Shown here: positions 54,094-62,530 of the stretch, piece after piece | How the letters are laid out: every line of letters starts with the position of its first letter | How positions within the stretch are numbered: the stretch's first letter is position 1 | Source of the DNA: Verrucomicrobiales bacterium | Lineage (GTDB): Bacteria > Verrucomicrobiota > Verrucomicrobiia > Methylacidiphilales > JAAUTS01 | Assembly (NCBI GenBank): GCA_031256975.1 | Contig: JAIRPN010000003.1 | Coordinates: 59,813 to 123,812 of the forward strand | DNA length: 64,000 nucleotides | Direction of reading: 5' to 3' | Position numbers and translations under genes: made by a program | Notes under the pieces: model-generated | The model's input: only the letters and a program-made list of their open reading frames with translations | Databases searched by the model: none | What the model was told of the DNA's origin: nothing

Positions 54094-55209
54094 ATGGCGC
54101 AAGTTAAAATCAATGCGGAACTGGTGAAATCGAGAATTTCGCTCAAGGCGTTGTTCGAGCGGGACGGCCATGTGCTGGCGCGCTCGGGTTCCAGCTATGT
54201 CTGCCGCTCGCCGTTCAACCGGGAAAAGACCCCGTCCTGCCACGTCCACGAGGACAAGGGTTATTTCAAATGTTTTTCCTCCGGGATTGGCGGGGATTGC
54301 TTTACCTACTGGATGGCGGTGCACCGGGCCGGTTTTCCGCAGGCGCTGGAAGAACTGGCGATTCTGGCGGGACTGGTTTCCGGCACGGAGGCGGCCTTGC
54401 CGCCGCCGGCACAATCCTATCAACACGAACTGGAGCCAATGGCACCGCGTTTGGAGGAACGGGCGCTCAATAACTGGCTGTCAGCAGCAGCGTCATTGGC
54501 GCAAAGGCCGGTGGAACTGGAGCGGATTGCCAACTGGCGCGGTTACAGCGTGGCCTTGGTGAAATGGGCGGCGGAACGGGGTTTGCTGGCGCTGATGCCT
54601 TACTACGGCATCCCGCGAGAGTCGTTTTTGGTGGAACGGCCGGAGCCTGACGGGACCCTGGTTCCGGTGGGCTGGCATGTGCGGTTGGGATCTTTTACCA
54701 ACGGCAACGAGATGGCCAAGGCGAGCTGGCGCTTTAATCCCAAGGGAATTGGCTCCTGGCCCTTCGTGGCCGGGGACATAGGCACGGCACGGGGCCTGAT
54801 TGTCGTGGAAGGACAGTGGGACGCCCTGGCGCTGATTGACTTGCTGGGCTGGCACGAACAATGGCCGGACAACGCGGCGGTGGTCGGCCTGCGCGGGGCG
54901 GGCAGTTGGAGAAAATTCCTCGCCCATTATCCCATTTCGCGTGACGCGGTGCTGGTGGGAATCGCCGACCGGGACAATGCCGGGGCGGAATGGAACCGGC
55001 CGGGCGGGTTCTATGAAACGGCCTGGCGGCGTTGCCGGCGGCTGGTCAGTTACTGGCCGTCGGCGGGGACAGGCAAGGATTTTAACGATTTGACCAAGTC
55101 GGGGATCATCAAGCGTGAGGGACTGGTGTATTTGCTGCAACGCAAGCTGGCGAAACGGGTTCGTAAAAAACGGATAAAATTTCAAGGAACCGGAAGCAAT
55201 CAGAAGTGA
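54094..55209 (+). CDS. DNA primase with CHC2 zinc finger and TOPRIM domain
   Basis: 371 residues from ATG 54094. CHC2 finger: CRSPFNREKTPSCHVHEDKG ... KCFSSGIGGDCF. TOPRIM motifs: GLIVVEGQWDALAL with the catalytic Glu and VGIADRDNAG with DxD, then GKDFNDLTKSG. It would make RNA primers for replication of the element. A basic tail (KRVRKKRIKFQG) may bind DNA. Smaller than host DnaG and lacking the helicase-binding C-terminal domain as far as I can see. Confidence 0.9.
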   Translation: MAQVKINAELVKSRISLKALFERDGHVLARSGSSYVCRSPFNREKTPSCHVHEDKGYFKCFSSGIGGDCFTYWMAVHRAGFPQALEELAILAGLVSGTEAALPPPAQSYQHELEPMAPRLEERALNNWLSAAASLAQRPVELERIANWRGYSVALVKWAAERGLLALMPYYGIPRESFLVERPEPDGTLVPVGWHVRLGSFTNGNEMAKASWRFNPKGIGSWPFVAGDIGTARGLIVVEGQWDALALIDLLGWHEQWPDNAAVVGLRGAGSWRKFLAHYPISRDAVLVGIADRDNAGAEWNRPGGFYETAWRRCRRLVSYWPSAGTGKDFNDLTKSGIIKREGLVYLLQRKLAKRVRKKRIKFQGTGSNQK

Positions 55210-55224
55210 ACGGAGGAATTGGTT

Positions 55225-55698
55225 ATGAACGAACTGGAAGAAACGTTGTCAGGGCCGCTGGCGAAAAAATACGGCCCTTTGCCCAAGGTGGCGCTGCCGG
55301 GCAACGACGAACTGCTGCTGGATTTTGCCAAACAACTGCTGGAAAAATTGAAGGACAAGGGGCTCTACCGGCGGGACAAGATCCCGGTGGTGCCGTTCCG
55401 GCAGGGACGGCGGCTGGAGGCGATGGATGCCGTGGCGTTCCGCTCCTGGGTGGAGCGGCATGTGGTTTGTTACCGGACCAGGTACGACCGGGAGGGCAAC
55501 CCGGTTGACGAGTTGCGCTCGATGCCGAGGGAACTGGCCGCCGCTGTCCTGGAATCCTGGGATTTTTGGCCGGGGTTGCCGGAGATCGAGCGCTGCCATC
55601 CGGTGCCGATGCCGGTGCTGCGGGCGGACGGGACGCTGGAACTGCTGGAGCCCGGCTACGACGCGGAGAGCAAGACGCTGACCTTTGACGGCCTCTGA
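55225..55698 (+). CDS. N-terminal-like part of a phage helicase/primase-type ATPase
   Basis: 157 residues from ATG 55225 after a GGAGG site. The end HPVPMPVLRADGTLELLEPG then YDAESKTLTFDGL matches, to my reading, the region just before the ATPase core of phage D5-like helicases, and WVERHVVCYRTRYDREGN is typical of the same N-part. The ATPase itself is the gene at 56997, with four genes between them. So this may be a split protein. Confidence 0.6.
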   Translation: MNELEETLSGPLAKKYGPLPKVALPGNDELLLDFAKQLLEKLKDKGLYRRDKIPVVPFRQGRRLEAMDAVAFRSWVERHVVCYRTRYDREGNPVDELRSMPRELAAAVLESWDFWPGLPEIERCHPVPMPVLRADGTLELLEPGYDAESKTLTFDGL

Positions 55699-55712
55699 AC
55701 ACGGGGGAGGAG

Positions 55713-55967
55713 ATGAAGAACCGGGAATTTTGGCGACAGTTGCATGCCAGGGGCGAGACGGCGGAGACGCTGGCACGGAAAATCTACAGCAGCCGTGCGC
55801 ATGTGACCCTGGTGCTGAACGGCTCGCGCAGCGGCGGGCCGACCCGGCGCAAGCTGGGGAAGATTTTGCCCGGAGAGTTGGTGAAGCTGCTGGGCTGGGA
55901 GGAGGATGCTCCACATGGAACAAAGTTCCACGTGACACTTAATGAAAAACAGCCAACGGGGAGATAA
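55713..55967 (+). CDS. Small helix-turn-helix (Xre-like) regulator
   Basis: 84 residues. HARGETAETLARKIYSSRAH then VTLVLNGSRSGGPTRRKL is a lambda-repressor-type helix-turn-helix. It is shorter than most Xre repressors and lies in the middle of the gene set. A near-perfect palindrome overlaps its 3' end (55912-55934). Confidence 0.65.
   Translation: MKNREFWRQLHARGETAETLARKIYSSRAHVTLVLNGSRSGGPTRRKLGKILPGELVKLLGWEEDAPHGTKFHVTLNEKQPTGR
55912..55934. promoter_or_regulatory. Inverted repeat CACATGGAAC-AAA-GTTCCACGTG
   Basis: 10-base arms, 9 of 10 matching, three-base spacer. It overlaps the 3' end of the Xre-like gene and precedes the MazG-fusion gene by about 38 bases, so it could be an operator for the following genes. 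Confidence 0.5.
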
Positions 55968-55971
55968 TCCT

Positions 55972-56595
55972 ATGACACTGATCGAATTGATTTACCGGCT
56001 TGAGCGGGAGGCGGCGGGCAGGGTGCTGGAACAGGGCTTTGGCAACCCGCATTCCTACCGGGGCAATTACGCGGAACTGGCCTTTGAACCACGGGCCGGG
56101 GTGAGCATTGGCGACATGCTGGCGGCGGCCCGCTCGGCGGTCGGTGCGGTTTTCCAGGGTTACAAGGGCGGGCATTACCGGATGAGCGAGCTTACGCAAG
56201 TCTGGCTGGCGTCCCGGAGCGAGTGCGGGGAACCGGTCACCGCGACCGGGCTGGAGGTGATGCTGGGCAATTACGTGGCGCGGGAAAAATACGAGGCGTT
56301 GCAGGAACAGGCAGTCGGCGGCTTTTGCGAAAATTTCAACCGTCTGGGAAAGACCGCCGCCGACCTGTACCAGGCGGGTGCCCTGGCGGTGGGTTCAGGC
56401 AACGAATTGTTCGAGGCATTGGAGGCGTTTTGCGGGGGCAACGCGACTGATGGTTCTATTCCCGGTTTTGGTGCGGTTGAATCCGAGTTGGCCGATGTAC
56501 TGATTCGCGTGATGCTGTTTTCGCAGCAGCGTGGCTACCGGGTGGCCGAGGCGGTGCTTGTCAAATTGGCTGGTTATCAGGAGTCAGGGTCATGA
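55972..56595 (+). CDS. Fusion: phage-type PHSYRG domain with C-terminal MazG-like domain
   Basis: About 207 residues from ATG 55972, chosen for its GGGGAGA ribosome binding site (an ATG at 55942 is in frame). N-terminal block: GFGNPHSYRGNYAELAFEP, a pattern I know from phage proteins of unknown function. C-terminal block: ESELADVLIRVMLFSQQRGY then VAEAVLVKLAGYQE, as in MazG-like nucleotide pyrophosphohydrolases (all-alpha NTP). MazG relatives degrade (d)NTPs or (p)ppGpp. Such a fusion may adjust nucleotide pools during element replication. Confidence 0.7.
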   Translation: MTLIELIYRLEREAAGRVLEQGFGNPHSYRGNYAELAFEPRAGVSIGDMLAAARSAVGAVFQGYKGGHYRMSELTQVWLASRSECGEPVTATGLEVMLGNYVAREKYEALQEQAVGGFCENFNRLGKTAADLYQAGALAVGSGNELFEALEAFCGGNATDGSIPGFGAVESELADVLIRVMLFSQQRGYRVAEAVLVKLAGYQESGS

Positions 56596-56747
56596 GCAAC
56601 TACTACGAGCTGTTGTCGAACAAGAAGCTGTCACGGATGGTTTGGCGGCTTGGCTTGATGAGCAGGGAACAGGCACAGCATGCTTCCCGCGACGAGTTGA
56701 TCCGGCTATTGAGGAAGGCCGCGCGCGAGGCGAGGGAGAGGTCATGA
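56592..56747 (+). CDS. 51-residue element protein of unknown function
   Basis: ATG 56592, which overlaps the previous stop, to TGA 56747, which overlaps the next start. Basic and helical (MSNYYELLSNKKLSRMVWRL, LLRKAAREARERS). Real because of the double overlap; function unknown. Confidence 0.5.
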   Translation: MSNYYELLSNKKLSRMVWRLGLMSREQAQHASRDELIRLLRKAAREARERS

Positions 56748-56971
56748 ACACGGGCAGGAAACAAGCATACCTTGTGGTCAACTTGCGGGAAAGTTACGGC
56801 ACCTGCCGGGAATGCGGGACCGTGGACCAGGAATTGCGGCCCTACGGCAAGGACGGGAAATGGATTTGCTTTGCCTGCGGGATGAAGGATGAGGAGGAAG
56901 CCAGGCGGCAGTTTGAAAAAATATTGGGCGGTCCGAAGGTGACGATTTTGGATGTGAGAAAAGGGGGATAA
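56744..56971 (+). CDS. Zinc-ribbon small element protein
   Basis: 75 residues with two CxxC pairs: CRECGTVDQ and CFACGMKD about 22 residues apart, a zinc ribbon. C-terminal part is a charged helix and a strand. Possibly binds DNA, RNA or a protein partner. Confidence 0.6.
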   Translation: MNTGRKQAYLVVNLRESYGTCRECGTVDQELRPYGKDGKWICFACGMKDEEEARRQFEKILGGPKVTILDVRKGG

Positions 56972-56996
56972 GGGATGCCCCTGACGGGAGGCTGTC

Positions 56997-58211
56997 ATGA
57001 CGGAGCAACTTACACCCCAGCCGTTTTCCGGCAACAACGGGATTTACCAGAACGACTGGACGCTGGCGGACGCGCGGCAGATTTTGTGGGATTTGCACCG
57101 GGAGTTTCCCTTTGCCGACTGGGAGGAGGAGGCCGCGATGAAGGGCCCGGTGAGAAAATCCCGCTCGCTGGCGGTGCAGATTGCGGCGATGCTGTCGCAG
57201 TTTGCCCCCGGCTGCATCCCGCGCGACGCCAACCGGATGGGTTTTGTGTACAATGCCAACTGCCAGCGTTCCGGCAAGAGCCTGCTGGCCAAGCTTGCGG
57301 TGATCCCGGTTTACGGGCTATTGAAAACGCAGTCGTGGAACACCAAGGACGAGGAATTGCGCAAGGTGCTCGACTCCGAGGTATTGGCGGCATCGTCCTA
57401 CGTGCTGTTTGACAACGTGCGCGGCTTCGTATCCTCGCCGACCCTGGAGGGTTTCATGACCGGGGCGACCTGGGCGGGCCGGATACTGGGCCGCTCGCAG
57501 ATGTTCGAGGCGAGTAATGACGTGACGGTGTTTTTCACCGGCAACGAACTGATCCTGTCGTCGGATCTGTGCCACCGCTGCCTGTTTTGCGAATTGTTCG
57601 TGCCGGAGGCGGACGTGCAGGAACGCAGGCCGCCGGACCTGGTGCTGGATGAACACTGGCTCAAGGACAAGCCGCACCGCAGGGAAATATTGTCGGCACT
57701 GTGGACGATTGTGCGCCATTGGTCGGCGGCGGGCAACCCGACGGCGAGCCATTACGGGTTAAAGCCCCGCGCGGGGTTCGAAGCCTGGGGCGAGGCGATT
57801 GGCGGCATGGTGTATTTTGCCGGGTTCGGCGACTGCCTGGAGATGCCGGAACTGGTCTCGGGCGGTGATTCGGAATGGGAAGGGGTCAAGGCGCTGGTCG
57901 TGAAGCTGCGTTCCATCGTGGTGGAAAACAACCGGCATGAGCAGGCGTTCACCTTCCAGGAGATTGTCGATCTTTGCGCGAGCGAGGGGATTCTGGAATG
58001 GAAGATGGTCGGCAAGGAGGAGGAGGATGAGGACGGCTGGCATTTTAACCTCAACTCGTCGGGAAAAACCAGCTTTGGCCGCTTCCTGTCGAAATGGGCG
58101 CCGGGCAAGGGGCAGTTCCGCAATTACAACCTGGCCGACGGTCACAAGGTGACGTTCAGGAGCACCGGGGAACACCGGCAAAAACGCTTCATCCTTGCCC
58201 TGGCGGATTGA
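56997..58211 (+). CDS. AAA/D5-like helicase-type ATPase of the element
   Basis: 404 residues. P-loop-like NCQRSGKSLLAK (position near 90), Walker B YVLFDNVRGF, a run FTGNELILSSDLCHRCLFCE typical of phage D5-like ATPases (sensor region FFTGN), C-terminal winged-helix-like part. The N-terminal domain usual for this family seems to be the gene at 55225. It would unwind DNA for replication with the primase. The P-loop is a little unusual (QRSGKS) but keeps GK[ST]. Confidence 0.75.
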   Translation: MTEQLTPQPFSGNNGIYQNDWTLADARQILWDLHREFPFADWEEEAAMKGPVRKSRSLAVQIAAMLSQFAPGCIPRDANRMGFVYNANCQRSGKSLLAKLAVIPVYGLLKTQSWNTKDEELRKVLDSEVLAASSYVLFDNVRGFVSSPTLEGFMTGATWAGRILGRSQMFEASNDVTVFFTGNELILSSDLCHRCLFCELFVPEADVQERRPPDLVLDEHWLKDKPHRREILSALWTIVRHWSAAGNPTASHYGLKPRAGFEAWGEAIGGMVYFAGFGDCLEMPELVSGGDSEWEGVKALVVKLRSIVVENNRHEQAFTFQEIVDLCASEGILEWKMVGKEEEDEDGWHFNLNSSGKTSFGRFLSKWAPGKGQFRNYNLADGHKVTFRSTGEHRQKRFILALAD

Positions 58212-58266
58212 GCAATGATTTATTGAACGGCTTGACATCGAAAAAATGACAGGGAGGCTTGTCAAT

Positions 58267-59100
58267 ATGAAAGCCCCCGGTCTGCAAAAAATAGCAATAT
58301 CCATGTTGAGCCTTTGTTTGTCGACCCAACCGCTTACGGCACAAGACAAAGACCCGCAGGCCGCCGCGCTGCTGCAAAAGGTGAAGGACGCCTATAGGAA
58401 TGCCTCCACGTTTTCGGCTGATGGCGAGTATCTGGTGGAGCTGCGAACCGAGTATCCCCATAAAATGACGGGCACTTTCAAAATCCGCTTTTCACGCCCG
58501 GAACAAATCCGGGTGGACTGGAGCGAGACAAAGTCCGGCGGCGAGGTATTTGTCAATTCCGTCTTTACCCGTGACCAAACCATCTTTTTTTACTGGAGCG
58601 AGTTTGGCAAATGGTCGCCGCAAAAGAACATGGAATATGCCCTTGGCGCCAATGCGGGGATTTCGCACGGGATTTCCTACGCGATTCCCTCGCTGCTGTG
58701 CGGCCAGTCCGGCTATGTGGAGTTCAACACCCTCAAGCCGCTGGCGGAACTGGCAATGGATGGCAAAAAATACACGGTAATCGCGGGAACCTCGCGCCAT
58801 CAGGGTGACATGGAGCTTGTGGTTGACCCGGCCAGCCTTGTGATTCACCAGTTCAAGACCACCAAGCTGATCCGGCGCACGGATGTACAAAAAATCGCGG
58901 CCGAGGTGGAAAAGGATGACCCGGAACTGGCGGCCCGGCTGAAAAATAATCCCAGGCCGGAGCTTCCCGATTTCGTGGCCGTGAATACCCTGACATTCAA
59001 AGACCCGGTTTTCGGCAGGGAATTGAAAGCGGGGGATTTTGATTATCCCGTTCCGGCCACGGCCCGGAAAGTGGAGGATATTCTCGGTATCCGGAAATAA
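58267..59100 (+). CDS. LolA-like periplasmic lipoprotein-carrier family protein (DUF2092 type)
   Basis: 277 residues from ATG 58267, with GGGAGG 12 bases upstream, giving a signal peptide (MKAPGLQKIAISMLSLCLSTQPLTA). The mature half-barrel pattern is LolA-like: AYRNASTFSADGEYLV, GTFKIRFSRPEQIRVDWSE, DMELVVDPASLVI. LolA carries lipoproteins across the periplasm. It is the only clearly non-phage gene in the element and ends with its own terminator at 59146, so it may be cargo. Confidence 0.75.
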   Translation: MKAPGLQKIAISMLSLCLSTQPLTAQDKDPQAAALLQKVKDAYRNASTFSADGEYLVELRTEYPHKMTGTFKIRFSRPEQIRVDWSETKSGGEVFVNSVFTRDQTIFFYWSEFGKWSPQKNMEYALGANAGISHGISYAIPSLLCGQSGYVEFNTLKPLAELAMDGKKYTVIAGTSRHQGDMELVVDPASLVIHQFKTTKLIRRTDVQKIAAEVEKDDPELAARLKNNPRPELPDFVAVNTLTFKDPVFGRELKAGDFDYPVPATARKVEDILGIRK

Positions 59101-59145
59101 GCATTCAGCATTGGCTGGGAAACAGGTAATTTGGAGAACAGGCAG

Positions 59146-59170
59146 GGCGGCGCCAAGCGTCGCCTTTTTT
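59146..59170 (+). terminator. Rho-independent terminator of the LolA-like gene
   Basis: GGCGGCG, loop CCAAG, CGTCGCC (7 pairs with one G-T), then TTTTTT. It separates the LolA-like gene from the terminase region. Confidence 0.8.
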
Positions 59171-59228
59171 GTGCCGTGGTGCGCCGGATTGCCTGCGTCC
59201 CCTGGCTTTTTTCCGGGGATCAGTGCTT

Positions 59229-59422
59229 ATCGGTGCGATCTCTGCAAAAAGACCGGAGCTGCAACATTTTAATAATCAATGAATTATCTTTTATTTGTAC
59301 CGATAGCACTGATAGACACGATTATTTGGATCAAATAAAAAAGTTTTAAAAAAAGATTTATTTTTTCACACCATATTTCCGCGCGGGGCTGAAAGCGCGT
59401 GCCTATCGGTGCAATCGGTGCA
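59229..59422. promoter_or_regulatory. Three paired 9-bp sites upstream of terS (candidate cos/cosB-like region)
   Basis: The core is ATCGGTGCA, in tandem pairs: ATCGGTGCG-ATCTCTGCA (59229-59246), inverted TGTACCGAT-AGCACTGAT (59296-59313), and ATCGGTGCA-ATCGGTGCA (59405-59422, exact). An AT-rich stretch lies between the second and third. The region is 210-400 bases before the small terminase gene, where lambda keeps cosN and its three R sites. Alternatively it is an origin. Confidence 0.6.
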
Positions 59423-59630
59423 GTGTTGATGGAAACTCCACCACCATGGTTGAAGGAATCTATTGCCGCGCAAGGACTTGGCAGGTTGCGAAGCAGCACT
59501 GAAGATTTCGATGCGGCAGGCAAAATCCGGATGTCGCACTTTTTGGGGGTGTTTGGCGGATTTTCCGCAGGTTTGCCGCCAAGTGGGACAGTGTCGCGGG
59601 TCATGAAGGTTGACATGACGCAGTCCTGTT

Positions 59631-60401
59631 GTGAACCAGGAGCGCCAGGAAGATTTGCTCTCAACGAATGCCGGGAACGACAATTCCGGAGCCGAGGGCT
59701 TGCTGGCGATCATCGACCAGATCCGCGAGGCGGATGTCCGGGCGATTCTCAACCGGGTGCAGGCGGGTGAACCGCTGACGGCGGCGCAGAAGGCGAGGCT
59801 GGATGAATACCTGCATGAAAAAAATTCCACCGCATCCCCCGATGCCGAACTTGTCACGGAATTTGCCGATACGGTGACGGCTTTGGCGCTTGCCCTGAAC
59901 TGCGACCGGAAAACCGTGCAGCGTTACATGAAGGTGGAGGGGAATCCGGGCAGCGATGCCGGGGGAAAGTTCAATGTCGGCGTGTGGAAGCAATGGGTGG
60001 AGGAACACGACAGGCTCAGGCGCAAACGCCCGAAGAACGAGTCGAAGATTGATGCCGAGTTGCGCAGTTTGCTGCTGCGCAATGAGAAAATCGAGATTGA
60101 GAACAAGGTCAGGCGCGGCCAGTTGGCGGATGTCGATGAAGTCTGCAAGGTGTTGGGCGACCTGTTCGGGACACTGGTGCAGTCGGCCAGGGGTGTCAAG
60201 CATCACCTGGCCCCGCAGGTGGTCGGGGTGGAGGTGGGCGAGGCGTCCAAGCGCATAGGCCGCGAGATGGAGGAATTGCTCAACCGTCTGGCCCTGGGCG
60301 AATGGGCTAAAAAAAAAGTGTTCTGGTCGAAAGTCTATGCGCAGTTCTCCGACCTCCGCAGGAAATACAGCCTTGGAAATGGTGCGAGCAGCATGTTTTA
60401 G
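59631..60401 (+). CDS. Terminase small subunit, Nu1-like
   Basis: 256 residues from GTG 59631. A helix-turn-helix (ALALNCDRKTVQRYMKVEGNP) with wing is near residues 85-105, then a long charged helix and the Nu1-like block RNEKIEIENKVRRGQLADVDEV, VKHHLAPQVVGVEVGEASKRI. In lambda-type phages Nu1 binds cosB sites and recruits GpA. The stop shares one base with the next gene. The start is uncertain because the ribosome binding site is weak. Confidence 0.75.
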   Translation: MNQERQEDLLSTNAGNDNSGAEGLLAIIDQIREADVRAILNRVQAGEPLTAAQKARLDEYLHEKNSTASPDAELVTEFADTVTALALALNCDRKTVQRYMKVEGNPGSDAGGKFNVGVWKQWVEEHDRLRRKRPKNESKIDAELRSLLLRNEKIEIENKVRRGQLADVDEVCKVLGDLFGTLVQSARGVKHHLAPQVVGVEVGEASKRIGREMEELLNRLALGEWAKKKVFWSKVYAQFSDLRRKYSLGNGASSMF

Positions 60402-62152
60402 TGCCGCTGTCGGCGGCGGGCCAGCGCTGGGACAGTTCCGACGCCGTCTTTGTCCGCCAGCTCATGGAAGATTTTGCTGACGAATCGGTGCGGGAAATTG
60501 TCATTCTTTGTTCAGCGCAAAGCGCCAAGACTTTGACCTTATTGTGTTTGCTGGCCTGGCTGATCGCGGAAGATCCGGGGCCGGTGCTGTGGGTGACGTC
60601 ATCCAAGCAGGAGGCGAGAAAACTTTCCAAGTCCAGACTGATGCAGTTGTTGGAACGTTGCGCCCCGGTGGCGGCGAAGCTGCCGTCAGACCGGCACATG
60701 AAAACCAGCCTGGAAGTATATTTTCCCGGCGCGCCGCTGGTGATCGGCTCGGCGGAAAACCCGCGTGATTTGCAATCCACGCCGTACCGCTACATCATCA
60801 TGGATGAGGCGCGTTCCTATCCGCCGGGCGCGGTGGAAATGCTGAACATGCGCTTCCGCGCTTTTTCGCACAATTACAAAAAAATCACCATCACCACGCC
60901 GGGTCTTGACCATGACTCGGTTCACCGGGCCTTTCTGGATGGCAATAGGCAGCATTTTGAAACGCAATGCCCCTGCTGCGGCCATTACCAGGAACTGCTG
61001 TGGAAGGAACCGGGCGACAAGGGCGGTTTGAAATGGGACACCAACGACATCACCCGGCCCGGCGGCAAGGGCGCGCCCTATAATTTTGACGAGTTGTTAA
61101 AAACGGTTCGTTACGAATGTGAATATTGCGGGCACCGCATCACCGATACGCTGGACCAGCGCAAGTTTTTGTCGGGACACGGGCGCTGGCGGCCTCATCA
61201 CCGTTCGGCCCCGAGCAATATCAGGAGTTATACGTGGAATGCCCTGCTGCCCTATTGGGCCAACTGGGGCATGCAGGTGCGGGAGTTTCTGACCGCCAAG
61301 GAAGCGCTCAAGTGGAACGACCACGAGCCGATGAAAAAGCACCAGACCGAGACACGCGGTTTGCCTTGGGAGGAAAGATTGCGTTATCTCCACGATGAAA
61401 AATTCCTCGATGAACGGATGCGGGACTATGACCCGTTCAAGCCCTGGCTGGAGGGCGCTGTGCCGCTGGAAAAGCGCCGCTTTTTGACCATTGACGTGCA
61501 GGGGGCCGGAGGCCGCCATTATTACGTGGTGATCCGCGCCTGGGGAATCGGCGGGCGTTCGCGTTTGCTCTATCACGGCAAGCACTGGAACATTGACGAG
61601 ATTCGCCAGTTGCAGCGGGATTGGGAGGTACACTCGGATAATGTGATGATTGATGCCGGCAACTGGCAGGCCGAGGTGTTTCAATATATTATTGATTCGG
61701 GTTATCACTGGAAGGCGATGAAGGGGGATGAGGTGCCGTTCTTCCGCATCGAGGGCCAGCAACGGATGTTCACCGTGACCGAGGTGGACCCGGCAATCGG
61801 CACCGCGTTGGCGGGCAGGGTGCGGCCGATCAAGCTGTGGGTGTTCAGCAAGCCGGCGACGCTTGACCGGCTCAAGACTTACCAGCACGGACTGGCCGGG
61901 GACTGGCAGATTTTCCCCGGCGTGAGCGAGGAATACCGGATGCAGGTCACCGCCACCAGGCGGGTGGAGCATGACGATCCGCGGAAGGGGATTTTTGGCA
62001 AGGCGCTGTGGAAAAGTTCCCGTCACGATCACTACGAGGACTGCGAGCGGATGCAGATTATCGGTGCGGTGGCCAATGATTTGCTCAGCGCCCCGGTGGC
62101 GGGCCTGCCGCTGTTCGACTCCCAAGGAAACAATTTTAACAACGGCAATTAA
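60401..62152 (+). CDS. Terminase large subunit, GpA-like
   Basis: 583 residues from GTG 60401. ATPase: deviant P-loop CSAQSAKTLTLL, Walker B RYIIMDEARSYPPGA, coupling motif TITTPG. A zinc-like pair of CxxCG knuckles (CPCCGHYQE, CEYCGHRITD) is in the middle. Nuclease-like acidic motifs: TIDVQGAGG, MIDAGNWQ. Ends with an H-rich DHYEDCERM. It packages DNA into a procapsid with ATP. No portal gene follows, which is where one would be found in a lambda-like phage. Confidence 0.88.
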   Translation: MPLSAAGQRWDSSDAVFVRQLMEDFADESVREIVILCSAQSAKTLTLLCLLAWLIAEDPGPVLWVTSSKQEARKLSKSRLMQLLERCAPVAAKLPSDRHMKTSLEVYFPGAPLVIGSAENPRDLQSTPYRYIIMDEARSYPPGAVEMLNMRFRAFSHNYKKITITTPGLDHDSVHRAFLDGNRQHFETQCPCCGHYQELLWKEPGDKGGLKWDTNDITRPGGKGAPYNFDELLKTVRYECEYCGHRITDTLDQRKFLSGHGRWRPHHRSAPSNIRSYTWNALLPYWANWGMQVREFLTAKEALKWNDHEPMKKHQTETRGLPWEERLRYLHDEKFLDERMRDYDPFKPWLEGAVPLEKRRFLTIDVQGAGGRHYYVVIRAWGIGGRSRLLYHGKHWNIDEIRQLQRDWEVHSDNVMIDAGNWQAEVFQYIIDSGYHWKAMKGDEVPFFRIEGQQRMFTVTEVDPAIGTALAGRVRPIKLWVFSKPATLDRLKTYQHGLAGDWQIFPGVSEEYRMQVTATRRVEHDDPRKGIFGKALWKSSRHDHYEDCERMQIIGAVANDLLSAPVAGLPLFDSQGNNFNNGN

Positions 62153-62193
62153 AGCTGTGTTGCACGGGCGCCGGAGCTTGTCAAAATACCGGG

Positions 62194-62457
62194 ATGACTT
62201 TCCACGACTGCGTCAAAAAGATTGAGGTGCAACTCAAAACCGTGCCGGGTATTGGCATCAAGCTGAGCCAGCCTGACATGTCTATTCGCCGGTTCAGGTT
62301 CAGGCTGGCTTATTCGACCAGACAGGAGGACCAAATCACCGCCCTGTTTGGTTTTATCGACCGCAGGAAATTCCGCTTTACCAGGAAATACGGCAGGGCG
62401 GCCCATCACATTACCGAGTGTGACTTTGTCCTGGAGGAACGGAGGGGCGGGGAATAG
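62194..62457 (+). CDS. Small protein of unknown function after terminase
   Basis: 87 residues from ATG 62194, basic (RRFRFRLAYSTRQEDQ, RKFRFTRKYGRAAHH). Not recognised as a portal, head-tail joiner or capsid protein. It may be an element-specific accessory protein. Confidence 0.5.
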   Translation: MTFHDCVKKIEVQLKTVPGIGIKLSQPDMSIRRFRFRLAYSTRQEDQITALFGFIDRRKFRFTRKYGRAAHHITECDFVLEERRGGE

Positions 62458-62530
62458 TCCACCGGACAGCCAGGAAATATCTTTTTGCAAGGGCCGCTGC
62501 CGGTGATAGCGTACAGGAGCGGGATATGAC

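Noticed and set aside
59399..59770. Plus-strand frame of 123 codons before terS
   Set aside because: Its second half runs inside terS in another frame; no motif or ribosome binding site.
59366..59857. Minus-strand frame of 163 codons over the terS leader
   Set aside because: Overlaps the terS gene and the 9-bp site region; composition is antisense-like.
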